From Agapetus fuscipes (taxonomy: Eukaryota > Arthropoda > Insecta > Trichoptera > Glossosomatidae), in NCBI GenBank assembly GCA_951799405.1, contig OX637362.1, positions 12,510,493-12,574,492 of the forward strand: a stretch of DNA of 64,000 nt, in the 5' to 3' direction. The notes below the pieces were generated by a model. It was not told where the DNA came from. It searched no databases and saw nothing but the letters and a program-made list of their open reading frames with translations. Positions 30,306-40,994 of the stretch are shown here, one piece after another. Every line of letters starts with the position of its first letter. Position 1 is the first letter of the stretch. The translations under genes and the position numbers were made by a program.

Positions 30306-31198
30306 GTTACTTGTTACTGTTACTGTATCCTGCCGCCGTTCCACTAGGGGTGGCCGGTACCTCCGCAGATGCGCCTCCACTTTTTTCTGTCCTTACAAAC
30401 CACTTTCATTTCCTCAATATTCATCACCTTTTTCATACATACTCTTCTCTTATTTTCACTCTGCAGGTTCCATTCTTTCGCAATCTCACCTATTTGGTCT
30501 AACCATTCTTTCCTCGGCCTTCCCCTTCCGCGCTTTCCTCTGACATTTCCTTTGTACACTTTCTTCGTTAGTCGTTCATCATCCATTCTTTCGAGATGTC
30601 CGAACCATCTCATCGTACTTTTTTGTACTTTCATTCTCATATTCTCTTTTATACCACACTCGTTCATCACCCAATCATTACGTACTCTATCATTCAGTGT
30701 TTTTCCAGCCATTGCTCTCAGATAAGCCATTTCAACCGTACATACTTTACTCAGCTCACATTCATTAACTGTCCATGCCTCACTTCCATACATCAATGTC
30801 GGAACCAATATACCATTGTGGACCGCCAATCTCATATTCTTCGTAAGTTTCCTATTTCTTGCAATTCTTCCAATCGTTCCCATTACACTTCTTCCTCTAC
30901 TAGCACGCTTTTCCAATTCTTTCGTCAATTTCCCATTCGACTCAAACTTGCTTCCCAGATAATCAAATTCTTTCACGACCTCCACTCTTGTTTCATTCAG
31001 TCTTATCTCAATTTCCTCGCATTCCTCAGTCCTGTCAAACACTAATACTTTCGTCTTACTGGCATTCACTTTTAAACCGTTCTTACTAAAAGCATCATTC
31101 ATTTTGGTGAGTATCATCTGGAGCTCCTCCGCTGTCTCAGCCAACACTACGGCATCGTCAGCATAGAGAAGAACTCCAACATTCGTCTCACCCAACTT
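30306..31198 (-). mobile_element. RTE-like LINE (R1), 5'-truncated, best copy
   Basis: Includes the reading frame at 30344-31195, a 3' UTR of only about 20 bp beyond the stop (CCTAGTGGAACGGCGGCAGG) and a (CAGTAA)n tail at 30307-30327. Short 3' UTR and microsatellite tail are RTE hallmarks. Truncation lies about 30 bp upstream of the YADD codons. Confidence 0.75.
30344..31195 (-). CDS. RTE-like reverse transcriptase, C-terminal 283 residues
   Basis: The frame encodes the palm C-subdomain, thumb and C-terminal tail of a LINE reverse transcriptase. Visible motifs are catalytic YADD (11-14), GLKVNASKTKVLVF (40-53), YLGSKF (79-84), the thumb with MYGSEAW (135-141), MRWFGHLERM (195-204), GKRGRGRPRKEW (220-231) and the end CGGTGHP. 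No endonuclease or RT motifs before YADD remain, so the protein cannot be functional. The methionine start is simply the first one after the truncation. The frame has no stop or frameshift over 283 codons, unlike the other R1 fragments here. Assignment to RTE is from motif style and the 3' end; Proto2-type relatives share this tail. Confidence 0.8.
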   Translation of the reverse strand: MGETNVGVLLYADDAVVLAETAEELQMILTKMNDAFSKNGLKVNASKTKVLVFDRTEECEEIEIRLNETRVEVVKEFDYLGSKFESNGKLTKELEKRASRGRSVMGTIGRIARNRKLTKNMRLAVHNGILVPTLMYGSEAWTVNECELSKVCTVEMAYLRAMAGKTLNDRVRNDWVMNECGIKENMRMKVQKSTMRWFGHLERMDDERLTKKVYKGNVRGKRGRGRPRKEWLDQIGEIAKEWNLQSENKRRVCMKKVMNIEEMKVVCKDRKKWRRICGGTGHP

Positions 31199-31199
31199 G

Positions 31200-31755
31200 T
31201 GATTTGTGAATATTTTTAATTATTGTATGCATTAGGTTTAAGACCTGTCATGTACTTTAAGGTGAAAATAAATCTATCTATCTGTTCAAAAATGCACAGA
31301 AAGAAGGAGAAGAGGAAATTCCGGTTACCAAACAAAAAACTCAAGGTTTTCCTAAAAACATTAATTAGAATTTCGCGACTGTTTTTCAGCTCCATACCCA
31401 AGATTCATGAGTCGTGAACTTTCATTTCATGACCCAGGTACTCCTAATTGAAATTTATGGTCCTCGATGGCTTCGCGGAAGGCAGGTGGAATTCGCAGCA
31501 AGGAGGTCTGCTTAATTTTACATTGCCAATCAATAGCAGCAGGGCTGGACTGCCTTTTGAGGAACTCTCCTAATGTGATTGGACAACGCAAGCAGGTTTC
31601 CGGTGAAAATAAAAGATTAAATGGATACCGTATAATAATAGAGGATCTCAGAGTGGATTAAAATGTATTACCATATTATAATATTGTTTTAGTAATGGTA
31701 TGAAATCGGATGTTTTATTTCAATCTGATTTAAATACTAACTATCTATTGGATTG
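31200..31755. other. Unassigned stretch
   Basis: A 64-codon plus frame at 31467-31661 lies in a slightly GC-richer part without recognisable motif. No repeat match. Confidence 0.3.
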
Positions 31756-31756
31756 C

Positions 31757-32013
31757 TAATCTAATCTAAGCTAAGTTGCAAAGATATGCATCATTGGGGA
31801 CTCACATTATATACATTTTCAGAAGCAGGTACGTAAAAGCTTGCGCTTAAACATGCCGCGTGTGTACTTACAATATAAAAACCCAATTCTCAAATAAACA
31901 TACACCATGCAACTCTTGCCGAACTTTCCTGGGACAGGGGTGACATTGGCAAAGTAAACCATTTCCTACAGCATTGGTGATCAGCCGCATACCACCCTAT
32001 AAGTCAAGAAACA
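31757..32013 (-). repeat. Family A2, full length
   Basis: CTAATCTAATCTAAGCTAAG to CACCCTATAAGTCAAGAAA, with CAGCCGCATACCACCC. Confidence 0.7.
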
Positions 32014-32114
32014 TACACCACAAATTAGATTTTTAAAATAGACAAATAATTGTTTTATTAAATATATGTATTAACATCAAAATAAAAAAAAATCTAGTTT
32101 AAAAAAACCATTGC

Positions 32115-32415
32115 TCTAGCCGTCAACACTGGCTGGCTAATGGCTACTAAGTTACACATATAGTGTAACTTTTTGCCACGTTTCTTGAAGGGGTCGCATG
32201 TGGCGAGTGGAACACATTTACTTTTACAGGTAAGGGGGCAAGCCGTACGCCAACCACTTGAGTTGATGTGGGGGCTACCTAGCCCTCTCATTTCTCGTGC
32301 AGGCTGAGTAAACTTTGCTTCGGTATTTTGAATGAGAAATCATTTCACCGTTGGCGGGAATCAAACTGTGGCATCTGGCATTGTGCGCAAGCATTCTAAC
32401 TACTGAGCTACCGAC
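32115..32415 (-). mobile_element. SINE family F, full length
   Basis: Minus strand: GGTAGCTCAGTAGTTAGAATG (A-box-like), a weak B box (AGTTTGATTCC), GAAATGATTTCTCATTC, AAGTGGTTGGCGTACGG, and the 3' part TATGTGTAACTTAG. It straddles the left edge of the segmental duplication (32213). Confidence 0.6.
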
Positions 32416-32875
32416 CGTATCGTGACTACATTAAATTTATGCACAATTATATTCTCTTGAAAAAAATTCCAAATTTGTTTCGAACCGTTTCTTCTCCCGA
32501 TATAATGTTCAAGACATTTAAGTTGTATAATAGGGTGGAGCAAACAAACAAGAAATATAAGCATCAGACAGCGCAACGTCGAATAGGAAATATACAAATT
32601 CGATGGCAATGAAAGGGTCATAAAGGGGACACATTGTAGCGCTTTCCATTGAACGCTGGGCGGGGTGGCGCCTACGTTGAATTGCAAGTAGGCGGGAGTA
32701 GCGGGAGTAGGCGGAGGGGGACGCAGACATATTTCATGAGGCATTTTTATTGCCTAGAGAATGTATGCGATGGAAACATTACAGCTTCTTCCCGCAGGCG
32801 GCTTGCAAAATTTCAGATGGCTGCAAAACCGAGATGCATTTTAGCAATTGTTACAATTAAATATTTATAATTTTC

Positions 32876-33375
32876 GAAATAGCGAGTGAATGGGATATCC
32901 AGAGTCATAATAAAAGGAGAGCTTGTATGAAAAAGGTTATGACTCTGGATGAAATGAAAGAAGTATGCAAGGACAGGAAGAAGTGGCGGCTAATCTGCAA
33001 TGCTGATTTGTAATGTTGGTTTATTAGTTTGCTACATTTTTTGCATAATAAATTTTTGACTTTTTTTGTACACATTTCTTTTTAAGATTTTGTTATTTTT
33101 TATATTTAAATGTAATTTATTATTCATATTCCTTGACTTATAGGTTGGTATGAAGCTGACCACCCATACTGTAAAAAATGGTTCACTTTGCCAGTGTCAC
33201 CCCTGTTTCAGGGAAGGTCGGCAAAAGTTGCGGGGCTTATGTTCATTTGAGGTTTGAATTTTATTTGTAAGTACACAATCAGCATTTGTAAGCGCGAACT
33301 ACACGTGTTTGTTTGTGGGCATACATCTGAGAGCTTTGAATGAATATATCCTTGCAACTTAGATTAAAGATTATT
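32876..33375 (+). mobile_element. RTE-like R2 end fragment plus family A 3' UTR, absent from unit 2
   Basis: Coding remnant SEWDIQSHNKRRACMKKVMT then LDEMKEVCKDRKKWRLICN (about 32883-33010), an AT-rich 100-bp spacer, then family A1 from CCTTGACTTATAGGTTGG to CAACTTAGATTAAAGATT. Unit 2 has only about 40 bp between the same flanks (at about 38148-38190), so the whole block is one insertion. This ties family A to R2. Confidence 0.75.
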
Positions 33376-33566
33376 ATAGAAATAAAATTTCAATTTTAAA
33401 TAAACTCTGTTTCATTCTACTGATATATCTATATTTGTTAGTAGGTTATATAGTTTTCGGGTAATCTGTTGACTATTATTATTTTTGAGCCGACTTTTTG
33501 GATTGGTTACACGATCCCTCATCAAGGCGGTTCTCCTGTGTGTGAGTGTGGTTGGCCTTAGACTAT

Positions 33567-34193
33567 TGTTATGTTATTTTATAATAACATTGAAAGAACA
33601 ATCCCGAAGTGTGCAGTGTATGTTTGTGGGCCGAACGGAGCCGAACGGTCACGGAAGCGGCCGAACTGCACCGTGTGAACTAATCGGGCCGTCGGTCATG
33701 AGTTCCCGGCAAGATGTCAACCGTTTAACACGTCAGCGACCAAGCACCAAGCGGTGCAAGAGGGAGCACTACAATGGAGCTCCCTCCCCCCCATCTACTT
33801 GGATTTCATGCCAGCAAGGCACCCGCCTTGTGGACCAGAGGCATAGGAGCGCCCACCCAGGGGCTCCAACGTGTGGAGGCGTCCGCCTTGTGAACCGCCG
33901 CTAGCCTGGGGCGCTGCCCCAGGCCTTCCGTTTAGAACTCCAGCCAACGGAATAGGGAGTGTTCTAGTGACAACCTGTAGGTCTGGCCAATCCCTTATTT
34001 CCCCTTTTCCCCCCCATATTAGTACAGTAATAAACCCGTATTTGTTCATGTTAACTTTATCTTTTAATTATACAACCTTCCCAAGATATAAGTAAGCAAC
34101 GCCAAAGAAAGAACCCCACGCCCTGAGAGTGATGCTGATGAGAGCTAGCCGGATGTAAGTATCCTGAAGATACCGTATCATTTAAACATAACA
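33567..34193 (+). mobile_element. Solo LTR, family E, with CTAT duplication and known empty site
   Basis: Begins TGTTATGTTATTTTATAA and ends AAACATAACA. CTAT flanks it at 33563-33566 and 34194-34197. Unit 2 of the segmental duplication retains a single CTAT at 38337-38340 in the same context. An AATAAA lies at about 34028. It is GC-richer than its surroundings. Short open frames in it are not convincing. 627 bp. Confidence 0.9.
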
Positions 34194-34467
34194 CTATATG
34201 TGCTCTATCGACTATCTACTCATATTTGAAGGGTATCAGAATCGGACAACAAGTATACTTCATACAGCTATGTGATTAAGGAGACCCTAGATCAAATTTT
34301 TGGAGTGGAGCTAAGGAGACCATGAACCACCTTACCTGTCGCCACTCCTGTCAGGCAAGCTTTGAATAATTGACATGGCCCATTAAGTGACAGTACGGTC
34401 TTAAACTGGCTCGAATGACAATTTTAAAAGCAGTAACATCTCAAAGAACTAACCAGAACAATAATAA

Positions 34468-34690
34468 TCTAAAATATAAATTACGAGTTACAAAGATATA
34501 TTAACATTAAAAACTCGTATTAAATGTATGCCCACAAAAAGACACGTATAAGTTTGCGCTTACAAATCAAAACCTCACATAAATATAAGCCCTGCAACTT
34601 TTTCCAACCTTCCCTGTAACAGGTGTAAAATTAGCAAAGTGAACCATTTTTTAGAGCATGGGTGGTCAGTATAAGTGAAGGACAGCATAT
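34468..34690 (-). repeat. Family A copy, diverged, duplicated with unit 1
   Basis: TAATCTAAAATATAAATTACG to GAGCATGGGTGGTCAG, with an internal deletion of the CATGCGG block. The paralog is at 38609-38830. Confidence 0.6.
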
Positions 34691-35486
34691 AAACAAACTA
34701 ACCTAAACAATAGCCAAATTTTCTGGCCAAAAAATAACTGGATCTGAAGTGATTAACACAATGCAACAAACATTCGTTTCATTTAAAATATAATGCATGT
34801 ATTGAATCTTCAAACATTCAATCTTTAAAATTGAACTAACTTACCCTTATGTGGTTCAATTCGCAGAATTACTTTTAAGCAAAGCAAAAGCAAGCAAGGT
34901 AGTTATTAAAAAAGCATCCTGCTTTGAGAAGCCTTACAACAAAGGTATGCTAAGCTCCACACTGAACATTTTTCTCGTAATTGTCTGGAGATGTCTGCGA
35001 GGAATTGAATCTTTACAAGGTATTATTGCAAAATATTATATTGCAAGCTTTTAAAGTGATAACCTAGATGGAGACGCTAAAATATTGTCTCGGGTTTTAT
35101 TACAGGTCCAATAAGGTGCTCAAATTATGGCTCATGCACATTAAGTTACAGTATGGAGGAGTAGAAACAAACTTACGGCACTGATATTGTTGTGTTTTAA
35201 GGGTTAAAAAAGTCTTTAAATTAAAAAAAAAAACTGGTCTTCTTTCATGGATATTTATTTTACATTTATTTAACAATTTATATTTATTTTTAGCAATTCA
35301 CATTTATGGTTTAACAATTTACATTTATTTCACCGTTGGTTCACTTTCACTGTCTTTCTTGTTCAACAGCAGAGCGTCGTATGTATACTGACTCTTGCAA
35401 GCCGCTTGCAGCCCTTTGTACTCCCAAAGATAGTAGTTACTAGAAGCCAATTTTGCTGGAACCTTCAAGAACATAAAGCTTCCAGT

Positions 35487-36275
35487 ATAATTACACATGC
35501 CATAATGTCTTTAAATTTATTAAATATTTTACCCATAAAAACTGTCAAATTGACCGATAAAAAGATGTGTAACACGTGCGCACAATGTTTGCGCAGGCGT
35601 GAGTTTCAAAACTACCAACTTTCCGGAAAGATTTCGCTGTTTCACCCGAGTTTTTTTGTTTACAACCAAATAACACTGTGTAGATTTTTGTTCTCTTTCT
35701 AACTAAGGGCAATTTGCGGTTAAGTAAGTTGAAACGGGTATACAAAGTGTATTTGTTCGTAAACATAGCTTAAAGTCCACAGATATCATAAGCGAATGCT
35801 TTTGCAACTTTGTGTTACAAATTTAAAAATGTACACTTTTCTTCGTAACCTTTTGAATGCTCGCGTCACTTGCGAAGGTATACCTAGTTTTATTTGGCGG
35901 CACTAAAATCTCGCGTCTCAACATTCTGCACTTATTTTTCTTTCAGTGCCACTTCAATGAGTTTTTTTTACTTTTACTAAATAAATAAAAATTAAGATAT
36001 TAATTAAATAAAACACTGATTCAATTCACTTTTATATTCTTTTAATTTTGTCTAACGTTTTCGCCTAACAAGGCATCATCAGGACAATGACAAATCAAAT
36101 GAACAATTAAATTCTCTTCTTCCTCATCTCCCTTCACATTACACAGACAATATAATTATTTACGGATAAATTTAAAGTCAAAATTAAATAAAAAACAAAT
36201 ATAAATGTTTAATAATTGTAAAATGTATAATAAAATTGTAAAATGTTTATGTATAAATTTAAAGTCAAATTTAAT
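35487..36275 (-). mobile_element. Penelope-like terminal block X1, inside LTR D
   Basis: ATAATTACACATGCCATAATG to AAATTTAATAATTGAATG. Contains the hammerhead at 36049-36088. It recurs almost unchanged at 36848, 39634 and 40995. A diverged relative of its first part is at 51.27-51.6 kb. No coding sequence with motifs. Confidence 0.6.
36049..36088 (-). ncRNA. Hammerhead ribozyme motif, copy 1 of 4
   Basis: Minus strand: stem I TTGTC (36088-36084), core CTGATGA (36083-36077), extra T, stem II GCCT/AGGC with loop TGTT, GAAA, palindromic stem III AACGTT with no loop, cleavage after A (complement of 36054), stem I return GACAA. All core positions match CUGANGA/GAAA/UH. Confidence 0.75.
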
Positions 36276-36847
36276 AATTGAATGTCTCTTTCTTAGGTAC
36301 CTGTATTAATTACTCCAACTCTCATCGGCTATAACTAATGCACCTACCTACCTATCATTTATATGTATTTGTTATTATATAACAATACTGTCCCGATTTA
36401 AGTTGGGGTTCTCTTTAATTAAACTGCAATTATTTATTTTAAACGGTTTGGTTCACAACTCACAATAATTGACAATCTCTGCGTGTATGGCATTCACGTC
36501 CAAATTTTGAATGCAACTAATCCACTGATGCTCTTTTCAGTCCGTATATATATGTAAAAAAGGGATCATTCTTGCATATTTCAGATCATTCAATCTCTCG
36601 CTCATACCAGACCGCCGTTCTATGTACCTGACTACTGCCATCATACTAGAGCCAGATTGTTCTTCACACTAGCGTACATATTTAGGCGCACGTGGGTACT
36701 TCAAATCCTTAGATCGTAACAATGCATTATATGGGGCACAGTTGTTTCCAATCCTGTCAAAATAACAGAAGTGTAGTCATACAAAACATGCTCTTACCTG
36801 TGTAATTCTATGTGTCTTTCTTTCTCCATTTCATGTTTCGATACTCA

Positions 36848-37510
36848 ATAATTACACATGCCATAATGTCTTTAAATTTATTAAATATTTTACCCATAAA
36901 AACTGTCAAATTGACCGATAAAAAGATGTGTAACACGTGCGCACAATGTTTGCGCAGGCGTGAGTTTCAAAACTACCAACTTTCCGGAAAGATTTCGCTG
37001 TTTCACCCGAGTTTTTTTGTTTACAACCAAATAACACTGTGTAGATTTTTGTTCTCTTTCTAACTAAGGGCAATTTGCGGTTAAGTAAGTTGAAACGGGT
37101 ATACAAAGTGTATTTGTTCGTAAACATAGCTTAAAGTCCACAGATATCATAAGCGAATGCTTTTGCAACTTTGTGTTACAAATTTAAAAATGTACACTTT
37201 TCTTCGTAACCTTTTGAATGCTCGCGTCACTTGCGAAGGTATACCTAGTTTTATTTGGCGGCACTAAAATCTCGCGTCTCAACATTCTGCACTTATTTTT
37301 CTTTCAGTGCCACTTCAATGAGTTTTTTTTACTTTTACTAAATAAATAAAAATTAAGATATTAATTAAATAAAACACTGATTCAATTCACTTTTATATTC
37401 TTTTAATTTTGTCTAACGTTTTCGCCTAACAAGGCATCATCAGGACAATGACAAATCAAATTAACAATTAAATTCTCTTCTTCCTCATCTCCCTTCACAT
37501 TACACAGACA
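36848..37510 (-). mobile_element. Penelope-like terminal block X2
   Basis: Copy of X1 at an offset of 1361 bp. Its upstream part (TCATACAAAACATGCTCTTA and CTTTCTCCATTTCATGTTTCG, 36778-36847) is shared with a diverged copy at 50.73-51.27 kb, so X2 is the longer version and X1 a shorter one. It is cut at 37510 by the duplication boundary. Confidence 0.6.
37409..37448 (-). ncRNA. Hammerhead ribozyme motif, copy 2 of 4
   Basis: Identical in core, stems and loops to 36049-36088. Confidence 0.75.
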
Positions 37511-38608
37511 ACATTTAACTTCTATCACATTTACTTTTACAGGTAAGGGGACAAGCCGTACGCCAACCACTTTAGTTGAAGTGAGGGTTTTCCAGCTCTT
37601 TCATTTCTTGTGCAGGCTGAGTAAACTTTGCTTCGGTATTTTGAATGGGAAATCATTTCTGATACCCTTGGTGGGGATCAAACTCCGGCATCTGGCATTG
37701 TGCACAAGCATTCTAACTACTGAGCCACCGACCGTATATTGACTACATTAAATTTATGCACGATTATTTTCTCTTGAAAAAAATCCTAAGTTGTTTCGAA
37801 CCGTTTCTTCTCCCGATATAATGTTCAAGACATTTAAGTTGCATAATAGGGTGGAGCAAACAAACAAGAAATATAAGCACCAGACAGCGCTACGTCAAAT
37901 AGGAAATATACAAATTCGATGGCAATGAAAGGGTCATAAAGGGGACACATTGTAGCGCTTTCCATTGAACGCTGGGCGGGGTGGCGCCTACGTTGAATTG
38001 CAAGTAGGCGGGAGTAGGCGGAGGGGGGCGCAGACATATTTCATGAGGCATTTTTATTGCCTAGAGAATGTATGCGATGGAAACATTACAGCGTCTTCCC
38101 GCAGGCGGCTTGCAAAATTTCAGATGGCTGCAAAACCGAGATGCACTTTGGAGTTCCAATTAAATATAATTTCAATTTGAAAGAAACTCTGCTTAATTCT
38201 TCTGATATATCTATATTTGTTAGTAGGTTTTCGGGTAATCTGTTGATTATTTTTATTTTTGAGCCGACGTTTCGGATTGGTCACACGATCACTCATCAAG
38301 GCGGTTCTCTTGTATGTGAGTGTGGTTGGCCTTAGACTATATGTGCTCTATCGACTATCTACGCATTTTTGAAGGGTATGAGAATTGGACAACGAGTATA
38401 CTTCATACAGCTTTGTGATTAAGGAGACCCTAGATCCAATTTTTGGAGTGGAGCTAAGGAGACCATGGACCACCTTCCCTGTCGCCACTCCTGTCCGGCA
38501 AGCTTTGAATAATTGACATGGCCCATTAAGTGACAGTACGGTCTTAAACTGGCTCGAATGACAATTTTAAAAGCAGTAACATCTCAAAGAACTAACCAGA
38601 ACAATAAT

Positions 38609-38832
38609 AATCTAAAATATAAATTACGAGTTACAAAGATATATTAACATAAAAAATTCGTATTAAATGTATGCCCACAAAAAGACACGTATAAGTTTGC
38701 GCTTACAAATCAAAACCTCACATAAATATAAGCCCTGCAACTTTTTCCAACCTTCCCTGTAACAGGTGTAAAATTAGCAAAGTGAACCATTTTTTAGAGC
38801 ATGGGTGGTCAGTATAAGTGAAGGACAGCATA
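38609..38832 (-). repeat. Family A copy, paralog of 34468-34690
   Basis: Same deleted structure as in unit 1, one or two substitutions apart. Confidence 0.65.
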
Positions 38833-39334
38833 TAAACAAACTAACCTAAACAATAGCCAAATTTTCTGGCCAAAAAATAACTGGATCTGAAGCGATTAAC
38901 ACAATGCAACAAACATTCGTTTCATTTAAAATAGAATGCATGTATTGAATCTTCAAATATTATCCAATCTTGTAAATTGCACAAACTTCCTCTTATGCGG
39001 TTTAATTCGCAGAATTCCTTTTAAGCAAAGCAAAGGCAAGGTATTAAGATATTATAAAAAGCATCCTGCTTTGAGAAGCCTTACAACAAAGGTATGCTAA
39101 GCTCCGCACTGAACATTTTTCTCGTAATTGTCTGGATATGTCTGCGAGGAATTGAATCTTTACAAGGTATTATTGCAAAATATTATATTGCAAGCTTTTA
39201 AAGTGATAACCTAGATGGAGACGCTAAAATATTGTCTCGGGTTTTATTACAGGTCCAATAAGGTGCTCAAATTATGGCTCATGCACATTAAGTTACAGTA
39301 TGGAGGAGTAGAAACAAACTTACGGCACTGATAT

Positions 39335-40531
39335 TGTTGTGTTTTAAGGGTTAAAAAAGTCTTTAAATTAAAAAAAAAAACTGGTCTTCTTTCATGGATA
39401 TTTATTTTACATTTATTTAACAATTTATATTTATTTTTAGCAATTCACATTTATGGTTTAACAATTTACATTTATTTCACCGTTGGTTCACTTTCACTGT
39501 CTTTCTTGTTCAACAGCAGAGCGTCGTATGTATACTGACTCTTGCAAGCCGCTTGCAGCCCTTTGAACTCCCAAAGATAGTAGTTACTAGAAGCCAATTT
39601 TGCTGGAACCTTCAAGAACATAAAGCTTCCAGTATAATTACACATGCCATAATGTCTTTAAATTTATTAAATATTTTACCCATAAAAACTGTCAAATTGA
39701 CCGATAAAAAGATGTGTAACACGTGCGCACAATGTTTGCGCAGGCGTGAGTTTCAAAACTACCAACTTTCCGGAAAGATTTCGCTGTTTCACCCGAGTTT
39801 TTTTGTTTACAACCAAATAACACTGTGTAGATTTTTGTTCTCTTTCTAACTAAGGGCAATTTGCGGTTAAGTAAGTTGAAACGGGTATACAAAGTGTATT
39901 TGTTCGTAAACATAGCTTAAAGTCCACAGATATCATAAGCGAATGCTTTTGCAACTTTGTGTTACAAATTTAAAAATGTACACTTTTCTTCGTAACCTTT
40001 TGAATGCTCGCGTCACTTGCGAAGGTATACCTAGTTTTATTTGGCGGCACTAAAATCTCGCGTCTCAACATTCTGCACTTATTTTTCTTTCAGTGCCACT
40101 TCAATGAGTTTTTTTTACTTTTACTAAATAAATAAAAATTAAGATATTAATTAAATAAAACACTGATTCAATTCACTTTTATATTCTTTTAATTTTGTCT
40201 AACGTTTTCGCCTAACAAGGCATCATCAGGACAATGACAAATCAAATTAACAATTAAATTCTCTTCTTCCTCATCTCCCTTCACATTACACAGACAATAT
40301 AATTATTTACGGATAAATTTAAAGTCAAAATTAAATAAAAAACAAATATAAATGTTTAATAATTGTAAAATGTATAATAAAATTGTAAAATGTTTATGTA
40401 TAAATTTAAAGTCAAATTTAATAATTGAATGTCTCTTTCTTAGGTACCTGTATTAATTACTCCAACTCTCATCGGCTATAACTAATGCACCTACCTACCT
40501 ATCATTTATATGTATTTGTTATTATATAACA
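39335..40531 (-). mobile_element. Solo LTR, family D, split by Penelope-like block X3 (unit 2)
   Basis: Exact paralog of 35188-36384 at an offset of 4147 bp, including the X insertion and ATAT/ATAC flanks. Both insertions therefore predate the duplication. Confidence 0.7.
40195..40234 (-). ncRNA. Hammerhead ribozyme motif, copy 3 of 4
   Basis: Same sequence as 36049-36088, in block X3. Confidence 0.75.
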
Positions 40532-40994
40532 ATACTGTCCCGATTTAAGTTGGGGTTCTCTTTAATTAAACTGCAATTATTTATTTTAAACGGTTTGGTT
40601 CACAACTCACAATAATTGACAATCTCTGCGTGTATGGCATTCACGTCCAAATTTTGAATGCAACTAATCCACTGATGCTCTTTTCAGTCCGTATATATAT
40701 GTAAAAAAGGGATCATTCTTGCATATTTCAGATCATTCAATCTCTCGCTCATACCAGACCGCCGTTCTATGTACCTGACTACTGCCATCATACTAGAGCC
40801 AGATTGTTCTTCACACTAGCGTACATATTTAGGCGCACGTGGGTACTTCAAATCCTTAGATCGTAACAATGCATTATATGGGGCACAGTTGTTTCCAATC
40901 CTGTCAAAATAACAGAAGTGTAGTCATACAAAACATGCTCTTACCTGTGTAATTCTATGTGTCTTTCTTTCTCCATTTCATGTTTCGATACTCA

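Larger units (their letters stand above)
35188..36384 (-). mobile_element. Solo LTR, family D, split by a Penelope-like insertion (unit 1)
   Basis: Read on +, it opens TGTTGTGTTTTAAGGG at 35188 and closes TATATAACA at 36384. Flanks are ATAT and ATAC, a 4-bp duplication with one change. The LTR body is interrupted between about 35487 and 36275. AATAAA and TATA elements lie on the minus strand as in the 29.3 kb copy. Confidence 0.7.
32213..37525. repeat. Segmental duplication, unit 1
   Basis: Unit 1 is 5313 bp and corresponds to unit 2 (37526-41657). The offset is 5313 at the left edge and 4147 after two insertions unique to unit 1: an RTE/A insertion (about 32870-33380) and solo LTR E (33567-34193). 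From 34.2 kb on, the copies align nearly without gaps. It contains family D LTR, two Penelope-like blocks and a family A copy. Confidence 0.85.

Noticed and set aside
33485..33904. 139-codon frame across the LTR E left boundary
   Set aside because: The frame crosses the exact insertion junction at 33566/33567, so it is accidental.
29329..34197. LTR D at 29.3 kb and LTR E at 33.6 kb as the two ends of one element
   Set aside because: They belong to different LTR families, each has its own 4-bp target duplication, and no retroviral-type coding region lies between them.
35545..35766. Identical 73-residue minus frame present at 35.5, 36.9, 39.7 and 41.1 kb
   Set aside because: Identity follows from the recent segmental and X-block duplication. 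The composition has no protein motif and the plus strand is equally open.
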